Positions 28,902-38,284 of a DNA stretch of 64,000 nt are shown in pieces (position 1 is the stretch's first letter; each line of letters starts with the position of its first letter). The notes beneath the pieces are model-generated. The model did not search any database. It was not told where the DNA came from and saw only the letters and a list, made by a program, of their open reading frames with translations. Source of the stretch: Phenylobacterium sp. (GTDB lineage: Bacteria > Pseudomonadota > Alphaproteobacteria > Caulobacterales > Caulobacteraceae); the NCBI RefSeq assembly GCF_030681155.1, contig NZ_JAUXXE010000056.1:61616-125615 (forward strand), written 5' to 3'. The translations under genes and the position numbers were made by a program.

Positions 28902-30101
28902 TCAGAGCGTCGCGTCGGCGGCCGCGCCCATTCCATAGGCGTCCACGGCCTGGAGGACGGTGCTGATCATGTCCTGTTCCGCCGCGGTCAATTCGGGACG
29001 CCAGATGTCGAAGATCATCACCACCCGCAGCTGGTCGGAATTTCGATTCCACGCCTCGTGCTCGATGCTGTCGTCAAACACGCAGGCGCGGCCTTCGCTC
29101 CAGGCTCTAGTCTCCGATCCCACGCGCATGGCGCAGCCATCGGGAACGATGAGCGGCAGGTGGCAGATGTAGCGCGCGTTCATGAACCCGTGGTGCGGCG
29201 GGATGTGCGCGCCGGGTCGCAGCAGCGAGAACAGGATCGAAGGCGTACGACCCGGAACGCGGCACAGCGGTGCGTCCTCGAGCGCGGCCATGGTGGCCGG
29301 GAACCGCGCGGCGTTCTCGGGGACCGGCGCGCCAGCCTTCCAAAGGTAGAAGGCGCTCCAATCTGGATTGCCCAACATGCCGTGGCCGTCGAAGAACGGC
29401 CGGTTCGGATCGGCCTCCACATAGGGCGAGAAGGCGGCGTCCTCTTCGAGCACGCGCATTAGCTCGGTGCGAATGTCGTCGGTGGCCGCCTCCACCTTGT
29501 CGAGCCACGGAAACTGCGCGCGGTCGGCGTATTCGATGTTGGGCAGCTCGGGGAAATAGAACGAGGTCGGCTTCTGCAGAAAGAGTTCGCTCTTGCCGAG
29601 CATCAGATCCAAGGCGCGGCTCATGCGGCGCGCTTCGGGCTGGGCCAAGGTCGTACCGCCCAGACTATCGAGCAGATGGTCGCCATAGCCGGCCGCGTAG
29701 TTCTCCAACATCTGCTGAGCCCGCGCGACTTCGGCGTCGAGGCCTCGGTCCAGGCCCGTCGTCGCTGCGGCGATCTTGACCGCTGTGGAGTAGTAAGCCC
29801 CCGCCGCCCGCGCATCGTTCGCCGCGGCGTGGTTATCGGCGACCATGATCAGCACGCGAATATCGCGGGGCTCAAGGCTCAGCGCCTGCTGCAGAGCCGC
29901 GAGTTCCTGGACTCGATCGGCCAGGGCGCGATAAGCCATCGCCACGCCGATCCAGACTGTGGAGGGCGCTTGGCCTGCCGCTGTGATCTTGCTGAAAAGG
30001 CCCAGGGCTTCGGCCGCCCGGCCCTCGCGCAACGCTCGTGCACCGTCTCTCCAGGCAGCTTGGAGCTCAGAATCGGGCGTCATGGGCTGAACCGTGGTCA
30101 T
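28902..30101 (-). CDS. Aspartyl/asparaginyl beta-hydroxylase with TPR-like N-terminus
   Basis: 399 aa. The N-terminal half (about 10-150) is helical with TPR-like repeats (WRDGARALREGRAAEALGLF, VWIGVAMAYRALADRVQEL). The C-terminal half is an Fe(II)/2-oxoglutarate-dependent hydroxylase of the AspH type: PGAHIPPHHGFMNARYICHLPL supplies one iron His and a 2-oxoglutarate site, FDDSIEHEAWN supplies the second His, and RVVMIFDIWRP follows. The family hydroxylates Asp/Asn side chains or modifies lipid A-type substrates; the target here is unknown. It is upstream of kdp on the same strand but separated by a regulatory gap. Confidence 0.85.
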   Translation of the reverse strand: MTTVQPMTPDSELQAAWRDGARALREGRAAEALGLFSKITAAGQAPSTVWIGVAMAYRALADRVQELAALQQALSLEPRDIRVLIMVADNHAAANDARAAGAYYSTAVKIAAATTGLDRGLDAEVARAQQMLENYAAGYGDHLLDSLGGTTLAQPEARRMSRALDLMLGKSELFLQKPTSFYFPELPNIEYADRAQFPWLDKVEAATDDIRTELMRVLEEDAAFSPYVEADPNRPFFDGHGMLGNPDWSAFYLWKAGAPVPENAARFPATMAALEDAPLCRVPGRTPSILFSLLRPGAHIPPHHGFMNARYICHLPLIVPDGCAMRVGSETRAWSEGRACVFDDSIEHEAWNRNSDQLRVVMIFDIWRPELTAAEQDMISTVLQAVDAYGMGAAADATL

Positions 30102-30170
30102 GCAACATCAGTGTCGGGCGTGATGTCGAGGTCAAGTACGCGCGCCGTCAAGCATGGCCCGGAGTACCCC

Positions 30171-31208
30171 CTAGCCAGCCCGCGCACGCAGGCGCAGCCG
30201 CGTCACTAGGCTCAAGGCTCCGAGGGTATAGAGGCTGGCCAGGACGATCTTGGCTATTCGAACGGTGAAGAGCTCGTCGGACCCGCCGGGCAAAGGCGTG
30301 ACCGCAAGGCCCAGGATTAGAAGGAAGGTTCCAAATCCAAGGGCATAGATGGGGGCCGTGGGGCCGCCGCGAACGAAACGGCCCCCGAACCACAGACCGG
30401 CAAGGAACACAGTGAGGAGAAACAACAGCAGGTTGTCCGATAGCAGGACGAATTGGTGAGCGAAGACCGCTAGGGCGCCGCCAAGCAGGTTTGCGAGCAG
30501 GATCGCGAGGGCCAGGCGACGCCCCGCCGTAAGCTCGATCTCCCGCAGAAGATTCATGGTGATCATGAGGATGACGATATTGTTGATGTCGCCACCGACG
30601 ACGAATGTCACCAGCAGGGGAAGAAGGACCAACGTGTCGGAAATCGCCACCTGCGAGGCGTGCGCCACGCTGAGGGCGGCTGACACGGGGGCGGCGCCGG
30701 GCGGGCTCGATGGCCCTGGAAACAGCGCATGGCTGAGCCACACCGTAATGGTCGCCGCGATGCTGCTCCACAGTAGGAAATCTGAGAAGTCGCGCGCCAC
30801 GTCACGCGAGATCGTGGAGATCAGCGGCACGCAACAGAAGGCGATTTGGACAAGCAGAACCACGATCGGCGGCGCGCCGCGCCTATGGGCGTAGAAGCTC
30901 CAGCACATGACCACGCCGATGGCCGCCAACAGCACACTGGGATTCGCCATGAGCAGGATGGAGGCGCCAAGCGCGACCTTCGTCGCCAGGAAGATCACCA
31001 GCGGAATGGTCACGCCTTGCCGAAAGTTCGGGCATGCTGGGCTCGCCGCCAGAATCTGAACCGCCAGCATTGGCGCGAGAAAGCTGAACTCCCAATTTCG
31101 AAGCGCGGCGATGGCGAAGGCGAAGGTCGCCGCGAACGCCAGACGCAACACGGCCTTGTCCGCCGGCGCCAGGCTGATCGAACGCCTGAATCTCGGCCAG
31201 CCCGTCAT
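30171..31208 (-). CDS. DUF2955 membrane protein (FUSC-like efflux component)
   Basis: 345-aa integral membrane protein with about ten hydrophobic helices in two blocks. The first block contains LRLAFAATFAFAIAALRNWEFSFLAPMLAVQ in parts. Family resemblance is to DUF2955/FUSC-type aromatic-acid exporters. It is encoded one base after the stop of a HlyD/EmrA-type adaptor, the usual partnership, so the pair likely exports aromatic or organic acids. No outer-membrane factor is adjacent. Confidence 0.8.
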   Translation of the reverse strand: MTGWPRFRRSISLAPADKAVLRLAFAATFAFAIAALRNWEFSFLAPMLAVQILAASPACPNFRQGVTIPLVIFLATKVALGASILLMANPSVLLAAIGVVMCWSFYAHRRGAPPIVVLLVQIAFCCVPLISTISRDVARDFSDFLLWSSIAATITVWLSHALFPGPSSPPGAAPVSAALSVAHASQVAISDTLVLLPLLVTFVVGGDINNIVILMITMNLLREIELTAGRRLALAILLANLLGGALAVFAHQFVLLSDNLLLFLLTVFLAGLWFGGRFVRGGPTAPIYALGFGTFLLILGLAVTPLPGGSDELFTVRIAKIVLASLYTLGALSLVTRLRLRARAG

Positions 31209-31209
31209 C

Positions 31210-32340
31210 TCAGGTCAGGTAGCTGAGATATGAGACCAGCCCGATCCAGAGCCGCCCGATCACATCGGTCACCGGGTTTTTCCCCGTGAAAACGACGACG
31301 TTGGCTTGTGATCCAACCCGTATGCCGCGCGGGCGGTCATCGGGTTCGAAACGGACGCGCACCGCGAACCTCTGGGGCTCGCGAACCCAGCCAGAGTCGT
31401 TCCTTATCGTCGGCAGGCCGGTCTGGGAGTCGATTTCCCGACTGTCCACGCCCCAGCCGACGCTCTCCACCCTGCCGCGGTAGACACGTCCTGGCCGGAT
31501 ATCGAGAGCGATGCCTACGGGATCCCCGACTTCGATGTGCTCAAGCGCGTTCTCCTCCATCTCGGATTCGACCCAGATCGCGCTGCTGTCAAAGAACGTC
31601 ATCACAGGCTGGCCGGCATTCACATACTGGCCGGTGGCTAGCTGACGATTTGTGACGACACCGTTCGAAGGCGCCCGGACGATTGTATCGGCAAGATCAC
31701 GCCGGGCTTTTCGGAGCGTCGCTTGAGCCTGACGGATTTGTGGATTTCCGGCGCCGCGCGGTCCCAAGTTTTGCTCGGCGCGTTCGACTTCGGCCACCGC
31801 CTGACCGACGGCGGCGATCGCGGAGTCGAGCGCAGCTTGGGCTCGATCACCCTGCGACTTGGCTTCGAACCCGCGTCTCACGAGATCAAAGGTGCGCTTG
31901 CTCTGTTCCCGGGCATTGGTGAGGTTGGCTTGAGCTTCGGCGAGGTTTGCCTCGCTCGCAGCAAGTCCTGCGGTTGAGGCTCCGACCTCAAGGCCAGCTG
32001 TCGCCAATTGGGCCTCGGCCGACTCGACGGCGATCTCGTAGCGCTCTGGATCGAGGGTGAAGAGGGTTTGGCCGGTCCTCGCAGCTTGGTTGTCGGCGAC
32101 ATTGACTGTTTTTACCCGGCCGCTGATGTCGGGCGCGACACGCACGACATAGGCTTGCACGGTTGCCTGGTCGGTGTACGGGGTCAGGCGATCTGCAAAT
32201 ACGCCATAAGCGAACATGCCGACGCCGAGCGCCAGGACGATGAGCGTCACCCGACGGATGGGGCTTTTCGGCGGTGCGGGTTCGCGCTCGCCCTGCGGCT
32301 CTTCGGCCGGGTCATCCATTGGCTTAGGGGCTTTCCCCAT
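31210..32340 (-). CDS. HlyD/EmrA family membrane-fusion protein
   Basis: Periplasmic adaptor of an efflux pair, about 376 aa from ATG 32340 (MGKAPKPMDD). The ORF extends to 32514, but those residues lack a good start. One membrane anchor (VTLIVLALGVGMFAYGVFA) is followed by a lipoyl half-motif (VVRVAPDISGRVKTVNVADNQ), a long coiled-coil hairpin (about 110-230), the second half-motif (RAPSNGVVTNRQLATGQYVNAGQPVMTF, in parts) and a beta-barrel (PVGIALDIRPGRVYRGRV). It is the first gene of the pair with the DUF2955 protein. Confidence 0.88.
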   Translation of the reverse strand: MGKAPKPMDDPAEEPQGEREPAPPKSPIRRVTLIVLALGVGMFAYGVFADRLTPYTDQATVQAYVVRVAPDISGRVKTVNVADNQAARTGQTLFTLDPERYEIAVESAEAQLATAGLEVGASTAGLAASEANLAEAQANLTNAREQSKRTFDLVRRGFEAKSQGDRAQAALDSAIAAVGQAVAEVERAEQNLGPRGAGNPQIRQAQATLRKARRDLADTIVRAPSNGVVTNRQLATGQYVNAGQPVMTFFDSSAIWVESEMEENALEHIEVGDPVGIALDIRPGRVYRGRVESVGWGVDSREIDSQTGLPTIRNDSGWVREPQRFAVRVRFEPDDRPRGIRVGSQANVVVFTGKNPVTDVIGRLWIGLVSYLSYLT

Positions 32341-32725
32341 GACGCGGGGACCTCGCCTTAGGGCTGCTGCATTGGCAGGCGCGCGGTCACGCGGAGGCTG
32401 GAACCAAGCTTGGAAGCTGACCCAAGACAGATGTCGGCGATACTGAGTAGCAACGCATCTCTCCACGCTAAAGTGGTTGCCCGGTATGCTGCAGCTTTGA
32501 AGACTGATCCTCAATTGTCGGAGCCGTCAATCGGGGCTTTCACTCACTGCGAGCCGCCGGACGAGTGAGGACGGGATTTTTCCACCGTGATCGCTCCAAG
32601 TGTTCGCGGCGCAAATTCATGACCGGAGTATTCGATCGTCAGCGCGGTGCGTTTTTTTCGAGTATTCGGGTTATTACCGATATCCCGGGCCGATGATGTG
32701 CCGGAGCCTGACCGCGGAGGCTCCG
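32341..32725. other. Divergent intergenic region (hlyD / DUF4239 gene)
   Basis: No convincing gene. It must hold promoters for the efflux pair (leftward) and the DUF4239 gene (rightward). An AT-richer stretch (GCGGTGCGTTTTTTTCGAG and GGGTTATTACCGATATCCC) lies at about 32645-32690, with a small palindrome GATATC. No repeat pairs stand out. Confidence 0.4.
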
Positions 32726-33592
32726 ATGGTCTGGAAAACCCTGCACTACTGGTTGAACAACTCCCCGCTGCTGATCTTGGGTGGCGGAATGTTGATCATC
32801 ATGGCCTTAGCCGTCGCTGGAGGGATCGCCTTCCGCAACTGGAACGATCGTCGGGATCCTTCAGGCGCGCGAAGCGGTGAAGGCGGCCTTGAGGGCTATG
32901 TCGTATCAGCCGTCCTTGGTTTGTTAGCCCTGTTGATGGGGTTCACGTTCTCCCTCGCGGTGGACCGGTTCGATGCGCGGCGCGTGTTGGTCCTGGAAGA
33001 GGCCAACGCCGTCGGGACGGCCTATTTGCGCGCGCAGCTTCTGGAGGAACCGCATCGCACCCGCATTAGTGAGTTGCTGCTGAACTACACAGACAATCGG
33101 ATCGCATTGGGCACGGCGCCCCCGGACCGGATCCCCCCACTCCTTGCCGAGAACGACCGGATGCTGACCGACCTCTGGGCGGCGACGGCGTCTGCGTTCG
33201 TAACCATCAAGGGCCTGGATTTCTCGAGCACCTTCGTGGACAGCGTGAATAACGTCATCGACCTTGACGCCTCGCGAAAGATGGCGCGCATGGCTCGCGT
33301 GCCGACGGAGGTGTTCGTCGTCCTATTCATCTATCTGATCGTGACCGCGGGGGTCCTGGGCTACGTCTTTGTTGGGAACCGGGGGCGGGGGGCGGCAATA
33401 TTCATGCTTCTTCTGCTGACGCTGTCCCTATTGCTCATTCTCGATATCGATCGGCCCACCAAGGGGGGCATACGCGAGGCGCAGACGGCGATGGAGCAGC
33501 TTCGGGCGTCCTTCAAGAATCAGCCGCCGCAGGTGTTTGATCGCTATCTCGCAGCAGATGCGAAAGCCCGAGCGGGATCAGCGCCTCACTGA
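32726..33592 (+). CDS. DUF4239 (bestrophin-like) membrane protein
   Basis: 288 aa from ATG 32726, which has GGAGG 5 nt upstream; the ORF could be read from 32600 but without a site. Hydrophobic helices lie near residues 11-30 (PLLILGGGMLIIMALAVAGG), 56-75 (SAVLGLLALLMGFTFSLAV), 212-232 and 240-260, leaving a central soluble domain of about 130 residues. This four-helix pattern with VDRFDARRVLVLEEANAVGTAYLRA is typical of DUF4239. The function is unknown; a distant link to bestrophin channels has been proposed for the family. Confidence 0.8.
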   Translation: MVWKTLHYWLNNSPLLILGGGMLIIMALAVAGGIAFRNWNDRRDPSGARSGEGGLEGYVVSAVLGLLALLMGFTFSLAVDRFDARRVLVLEEANAVGTAYLRAQLLEEPHRTRISELLLNYTDNRIALGTAPPDRIPPLLAENDRMLTDLWAATASAFVTIKGLDFSSTFVDSVNNVIDLDASRKMARMARVPTEVFVVLFIYLIVTAGVLGYVFVGNRGRGAAIFMLLLLTLSLLLILDIDRPTKGGIREAQTAMEQLRASFKNQPPQVFDRYLAADAKARAGSAPH

Positions 33593-34248
33593 CCAATCGC
33601 GCGAAGGGCCTGCGGTTCGCGAACGGCGATCTTGCCGTAGGACAGCGCGATCATCCCGGCGCGCTCAAGACGCTTGAGTTCCTTGTTGATGGTCTGGCGC
33701 GAGACCCCGATCATCGCCGCCAAGTCCTCCTGCCGCATTCGCAAGGCGTCCGGCCCGGCCGCACGCGCGGCGGCCCCGAGCACCCGAGCCAAGCGGACCG
33801 AGACCGGCTGGGCGATGCTCTGCGCCATAAAGGTCAGCGCGGCGCGTTGTCGCCCGCAGACCAGGACGCCAAGGTCGCGATAGAGGAGGGGATGGCTTTC
33901 GGCGACCTGCTCGAAGGCCGCGAGGGGCACATGCAGGAGGCGCGTTGGGCGTACGGCCACTGCATCATGCGGCCTCGGGCCGCCATCGACGACCGATAGC
34001 TCCCCGAACCACGAGCCGGGCCCCACGATCATGGCCACCGACTCCAGGCCGATCGCCGGGTATGAAACCAGGCGCACTTCGCCCTCCACGACGCTCCATA
34101 GGCCGTCGGGCGGATCGCCCAAGCCGTAGACCCGCGCTCCGGCCAGAACGCTGCTCGGTCGCGCGCGCTCCAGAAGCGCGGATTGGCGCGCGGGATGAAG
34201 CGTGGAAAACCACGGAGGAGCGTCCGAGACGGGATGCGGGGCGGTCAT
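33586..34248 (-). CDS. Crp/Fnr family transcriptional regulator
   Basis: 220 aa. The N-terminal cNMP-binding-type barrel spans about 15-130 (VYGLGDPPDGLWSVVEGEVRLVS, GPGSWFGELSVVDGGPRPHDAVA in parts). The C-terminal winged helix has the recognition element QEDLAAMIGVSRQTINKEL at about 172-190. No Cys cluster for an FNR-type Fe-S centre is present, so it is more like the Crp or cooA-like subgroup. Its last 7 bp overlap the convergent DUF4239 gene. It is divergent from the aldolase gene, with an inverted repeat of Crp-family geometry between them. Confidence 0.9.
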   Translation of the reverse strand: MTAPHPVSDAPPWFSTLHPARQSALLERARPSSVLAGARVYGLGDPPDGLWSVVEGEVRLVSYPAIGLESVAMIVGPGSWFGELSVVDGGPRPHDAVAVRPTRLLHVPLAAFEQVAESHPLLYRDLGVLVCGRQRAALTFMAQSIAQPVSVRLARVLGAAARAAGPDALRMRQEDLAAMIGVSRQTINKELKRLERAGMIALSYGKIAVREPQALRAIGQ

Positions 34249-34275
34249 GGTCGGTCAGATCGCCGTGGCCGAGCG

Positions 34276-34299
34276 AGATTGTCAATTAGGCGACAATCT
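34276..34299. promoter_or_regulatory. Crp/Fnr-type operator
   Basis: Perfect inverted repeat AGATTGTC (34276-34283) / GACAATCT (34292-34299). Its core reads TGTCA-N6-CGACA, the 5-6-5 geometry of Crp/Fnr sites. It lies 28 bp before the regulator's start codon and 48 bp before the aldolase start codon, so it could control both. Autoregulation is inference. Confidence 0.55.
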
Positions 34300-34346
34300 T
34301 GTCCATGGGCGCGTGCAACGATCCAGACCTAATCTGGAGACGAGCC

Positions 34347-35135
34347 ATGAATGCGATGAGCGCGATTGCGACGGAGGCCCCGACGATCAGGGAGCTAGTG
34401 TCTGAGGAAGAATGGGCGCTGCGCGTGGATCTCGCTGCCGCCTATCGGCTGGTGGCCTACTATGGCTGGGACGACCTGATTTTCACCCATCTGTCGGCCC
34501 GTGTCCCCGGCCCCGACCACCACTTCCTGATCAATCCGTACACCCACATGTTCGATGAGATCACCGCCTCGTCGCTGGTGAAGATCGACGTGGAAGGCAA
34601 TCGCGTCATGGACGCGCGCCAGCCGGTGAACAAGGCTGGCTTTGTGATCCACTCGGCGGTCCACATGGGCCGCGACGATGCTCACGCGGTGCTGCATCTC
34701 CATACCCCGCATGGTCAGGCGGTTTCAGCCATGGCCGAAGGTCTGCTGCCTCATACCCAGACGGCGATGATCGCGATGCACGACGTCGCCTATCATGACT
34801 TCGAGGGTATCGCGACGGACCTGGACGAACGCGAGCGTCTAGTCGCCGATCTCGGAACCAAGAACGCAATGATCCTGCGCAACCACGGCACTTTGACCGT
34901 GGGCGAAAGCGTCCCACAGGCCTTTCTGCACATGTACTATTTGGAGCGCGCCTGCGAGGCGCAGGTGCTGATGCTGAGCGCCGGCCGCGCCGGCCTGCAT
35001 GAACCGAACGAGGGCGTCGCCGAGAAGGTCGAGACACAGACCGCCGCACCGGGCATGAAGCGATTGGCGGAAGGTCTTGCCTGGCCGGCCCTGCTACGGA
35101 AATTGGACCGGATCGATCCCAGCTTCCGCGACTGA
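34347..35135 (+). CDS. Class II aldolase/adducin family protein
   Basis: 262 aa from ATG 34347, with GGAGA 6 nt before. Zinc-binding aldolase-type motifs are HLHTPHGQAVSAM (two metal His) and the third His in LRNHGTLTVGES. YDDLIFTHLSARV-like text (WDDLIFTHLSARVPG) is the usual N-terminal signature. This branch (about 260 aa, with a C-terminal WPALLRKLDRIDPSFRD tail) occurs widely with dehydrogenases and oxidases rather than in sugar loci. It is followed by an FMN oxidase and a flavin monooxygenase, so it may act in the same catabolic route. Confidence 0.88.
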   Translation: MNAMSAIATEAPTIRELVSEEEWALRVDLAAAYRLVAYYGWDDLIFTHLSARVPGPDHHFLINPYTHMFDEITASSLVKIDVEGNRVMDARQPVNKAGFVIHSAVHMGRDDAHAVLHLHTPHGQAVSAMAEGLLPHTQTAMIAMHDVAYHDFEGIATDLDERERLVADLGTKNAMILRNHGTLTVGESVPQAFLHMYYLERACEAQVLMLSAGRAGLHEPNEGVAEKVETQTAAPGMKRLAEGLAWPALLRKLDRIDPSFRD

Positions 35136-35179
35136 TCGGCTACAAGGCCCGCGACCCAGGTTCCTTGAAGGAGAGTTTG

Positions 35180-36340
35180 ATGCCCGATTTCGGTTCCTAC
35201 CAGAACGAGATCTACTTCAAGGGCCTGCAAGGGGTTCGGCCCAACCTGCCCGTGGATTTCAAGACGTTGGAGCAGCGCGCGTCGGCGGCCATGCCGCCCT
35301 CCGTTCTCTCCTACGTCCAGGGTGGTTGCGGCGACGAGTTCACCCAGAATCACAATGCCGAGGCGTTCAAGCGCCTGGGCCTGACGCCACGCATGATGGT
35401 TGATTGCACCACGCGTGACCTCACGGTCGATCTCTTTGGCTTAAAGCTGCCGAGCCCGATCTTCATGGCCCCGATTGGGGTGATCGGGCTGTGCGCTCAG
35501 GACGGTCATGGCGACATCGCCACGGCGCAGGCGGCGGCTGCCACAGGCGTGCCTATGGTGGCGTCGACCCTGACCAATGATCCGATGGAAGACGTCGCCG
35601 CGGCGATGGGCGACACGCCAGGTTTCTTCCAGCTCTATACCCCGAAGGACAAGGATCTGGCCGAGAGCCTCGTGCGTCGAGCCGAGGCTGCGGGCTTCAA
35701 GGGTATCGTCGTGACCTTGGATACCTGGGTCACCGGCTGGCGGCCGCGCGATCTCAATGACGCCAACTTCCCACAATTGCGCGGCCACGCGCTCGCCAAC
35801 TACTTCTCTGATCCGCACTTCCGCTCGCTGCTGGCCAAGCCGCCGGAGGAAGATGGCGCGGCGGCGGTCGGGCAGTGGGGGCGGATCTTCGGCAAGCCTT
35901 TGACCTGGGCCGACCTTCCCTGGCTGCGCTCACTGACCAAGCTGCCGTTGATCCTGAAGGGCATTTGCCATCCCGACGATGCGCTCCGCGCGATCGATGG
36001 CGGAGTCGATGGCATCTATTGCTCCAACCACGGCGGCCGGCAGGCCAATGGCGGATTGGCGGCGATCGACATGCTGAAAGGCGTGGTCGAAGTGTCGGGC
36101 AAGACACCGGTGCTCTTCGACTCCGGGGTGCGGTCCGGCAGCGATGTCGTCAAGGCCCTCGCGCTGGGGGCCGCGGCTGTGGGCGTCGGGCGGCCCTATG
36201 CCTATGGCATGGCGCTCGGGGGCGCCGATGGCGTCGCCCACGTGCTGAAGAGCATCCTGGCCGAGGCCGATCTACTTATGGCGGTCGATGGCTATCCAAC
36301 CATCGCGGACCTCCGTGCGGCGGGATTGACACGAACCTGA
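35180..36340 (+). CDS. FMN-dependent alpha-hydroxy-acid oxidase (lactate 2-monooxygenase-like)
   Basis: 386 aa. ATG 35180 has GAAGGAGAG upstream. The fold is the FMN (S)-2-hydroxy-acid dehydrogenase TIM barrel: PIFMAPIGVIGL, MVASTLTNDPMEDV, FFQLYTPKDKDL, the active-site SNHGGRQ (catalytic His and Arg) at about residues 279-285, and DSGVRSGSDVVKALALGA for phosphate binding. The PRDLNDANFP segment is like lactate 2-monooxygenases, which make acetate, CO2 and water from lactate. The true hydroxy acid is unknown. Confidence 0.88.
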   Translation: MPDFGSYQNEIYFKGLQGVRPNLPVDFKTLEQRASAAMPPSVLSYVQGGCGDEFTQNHNAEAFKRLGLTPRMMVDCTTRDLTVDLFGLKLPSPIFMAPIGVIGLCAQDGHGDIATAQAAAATGVPMVASTLTNDPMEDVAAAMGDTPGFFQLYTPKDKDLAESLVRRAEAAGFKGIVVTLDTWVTGWRPRDLNDANFPQLRGHALANYFSDPHFRSLLAKPPEEDGAAAVGQWGRIFGKPLTWADLPWLRSLTKLPLILKGICHPDDALRAIDGGVDGIYCSNHGGRQANGGLAAIDMLKGVVEVSGKTPVLFDSGVRSGSDVVKALALGAAAVGVGRPYAYGMALGGADGVAHVLKSILAEADLLMAVDGYPTIADLRAAGLTRT

Positions 36341-36468
36341 TGACGAAGGGCAGGAGGCCCACTGAGCCAGTGGCGCTGCAGCCTTCCATACTCTAACTTC
36401 GAATATATTGCCGCGATGGGCGGGGGCCGGACGCATGGACCTTCGTCATTTTGATTGAGGTCTTTAGC

Positions 36469-38277
36469 ATGACGACGACCGAGGCTGTTAAGCCGCCGAT
36501 CGACAAGAAGGCGTTGCTCGCCAAGTACATCCAGGAGCGCGACAAGCGGCTCCGCACTGATGGAAACGAGCAGTATCTCGAAGTGAAGGGTCGCCTGGCC
36601 CACTATCTCGACGATCCCTACACACCGCTCGTCGAGCGCGAGCCGAAGACCGATCACGTGACATTCGCGTTCGTCGGCGGCGGCTTTGCGGGACTGGTGA
36701 CCGGCGCGCGCCTGGTCGAGGCGGGTGTCACCGACGTGCGGATCATCGAGAAGGGCGGCGACTTCGGCGGCACCTGGTATTGGAACCGCTATCCGGGCGC
36801 CCAGTGCGACACCGCCTCGATGATCTATATGCCGCTGCTCGAAGAGACCGGGCACATGCCGACCGAGAAGTATGCGCACGCGCCGGAGATCTTGGCGCAG
36901 TGCCAGCGGATCGGCACGCAATACGGCCTCTATGATAACGCGCTCTTCCACACCGAGGTCAAAGACCTGAGCTGGGACGAGGCGAACTCCCGCTGGGTGA
37001 TCTCGACCAATCGCGGCGACCGCTTCACGGCCAGTTTCATTGGTCTCGGCACCGGCCCGCTGCATGTGCCCAAGCTTCCGGGCATTCCCGGAATCGAGTC
37101 CTTCAAAGGCCACTCGTTCCACACCAGCCGCTGGGACTACGGCTACACTGGCGGCGACCCCAAGGGTGCGCTGATGGAGAAACTCGCCGACAAGCGGGTT
37201 GCGATCATCGGCACTGGAGCGACCTCGGTTCAGGCCGTTCCGCATTTGGCGCGGGCTTGTAAGGCGCTCTACGTCGTTCAACGCACCCCGTCCTCGGTGG
37301 ATGTGCGGGCGAATGCGCCGATCGATCCCGATTGGTTCGCCGAGATCGCCACGCCCGGCTGGCAGCAGCGCTGGCTCGAGAATTTCACCGCCAACCAGGC
37401 GGGTGGAAATGCGGAGGTCGATCTGGTCCAAGATGGGTGGACCGACCTCTCCCGACGGATCCGGGCCAAGATTTCCCAGCTTCCGCGGGAAGACATGACG
37501 CCGCAGAAGATGCTGGCCGCCTATGAGGATTCCGACTTCGAGAAGATGGAGGAAATTCGCGCCCGCGTGGACGCCATCGTCGAGAACGACGAGGCCGCCC
37601 AGAAGCTGAAGGCGTGGTATCGCCAGCTCTGCAAGCGTCCGTGCTTCCACGACGCCTATCTGCAGGCCTTCAACACGCCTGGCGCCCACCTTGTCGACAC
37701 CGATGGCAAGGGCGTTGAGAGGATCACCGAAAAGGGGTTCGTCGTCGGTGGCGTCGAGTACGAGGTCGATTGCATCATCTACGCCTCAGGCTTCGAGGTC
37801 GGCACCGAGTACAAGCGCCGGGCAGGGTTCGAGCTTACCGGCCGCGACGGCCTGACGCTTTCCGAGGCCTGGGCGGAAGGCATGCGCTCCAAGCACGGCA
37901 TCCATGTCCACGGCTTCCCGAACGCCTTCTTCGTGCAGCCGACCCAGGGCGCGAACCTGATCTCCAATGTGCCGCACAACCTGACCGAGGCCGGCCGCAC
38001 GATCGCCGTGACCATCAAGCACGCTCTGGACGTCGGCGCTCGCCAGGTCGAGGTCACTCCAGAAGCCCAAGCGGCCTGGGTTGAACTGCTGCTGAATGCG
38101 CCGGGGCGGATGATCGGCGCCCCCGACTGCACGCCTGGCTACTACAATAATGAGGGGCAGGATCCCGGCCCGGCGGCGCGCTTGAATGTTGGCTACCCCG
38201 CCGGTGCGACGGCGTACTTCAAGTATCTCGATGGCTGGCGAAACTCGGGCCAGTTCGAAGGCTTGGCGTTCCGCTGA
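36469..38277 (+). CDS. Baeyer-Villiger-type flavin-containing monooxygenase
   Basis: 602 aa, NADPH/FAD monooxygenase inserting oxygen next to a ketone. ATG 36469 has TTGAGG upstream. An N-terminal extension (1-65) precedes the FAD site FVGGGFAGLVTGARL. The Baeyer-Villiger fingerprint FKGHSFHTSRWDYGY (FxGxxxHxxxW with Asp) is at about residues 212-226, and the NADPH site is IIGTGATSVQAVP. A C-terminal ATG (YASGFEVGTEY) is present. The extended N-terminus resembles large-substrate members such as the steroid, cyclododecanone or acetophenone-type enzymes. It forms a rightward run with the aldolase and FMN oxidase. Confidence 0.93.
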   Translation: MTTTEAVKPPIDKKALLAKYIQERDKRLRTDGNEQYLEVKGRLAHYLDDPYTPLVEREPKTDHVTFAFVGGGFAGLVTGARLVEAGVTDVRIIEKGGDFGGTWYWNRYPGAQCDTASMIYMPLLEETGHMPTEKYAHAPEILAQCQRIGTQYGLYDNALFHTEVKDLSWDEANSRWVISTNRGDRFTASFIGLGTGPLHVPKLPGIPGIESFKGHSFHTSRWDYGYTGGDPKGALMEKLADKRVAIIGTGATSVQAVPHLARACKALYVVQRTPSSVDVRANAPIDPDWFAEIATPGWQQRWLENFTANQAGGNAEVDLVQDGWTDLSRRIRAKISQLPREDMTPQKMLAAYEDSDFEKMEEIRARVDAIVENDEAAQKLKAWYRQLCKRPCFHDAYLQAFNTPGAHLVDTDGKGVERITEKGFVVGGVEYEVDCIIYASGFEVGTEYKRRAGFELTGRDGLTLSEAWAEGMRSKHGIHVHGFPNAFFVQPTQGANLISNVPHNLTEAGRTIAVTIKHALDVGARQVEVTPEAQAAWVELLLNAPGRMIGAPDCTPGYYNNEGQDPGPAARLNVGYPAGATAYFKYLDGWRNSGQFEGLAFR

Positions 38278-38284
38278 TCGCTTG

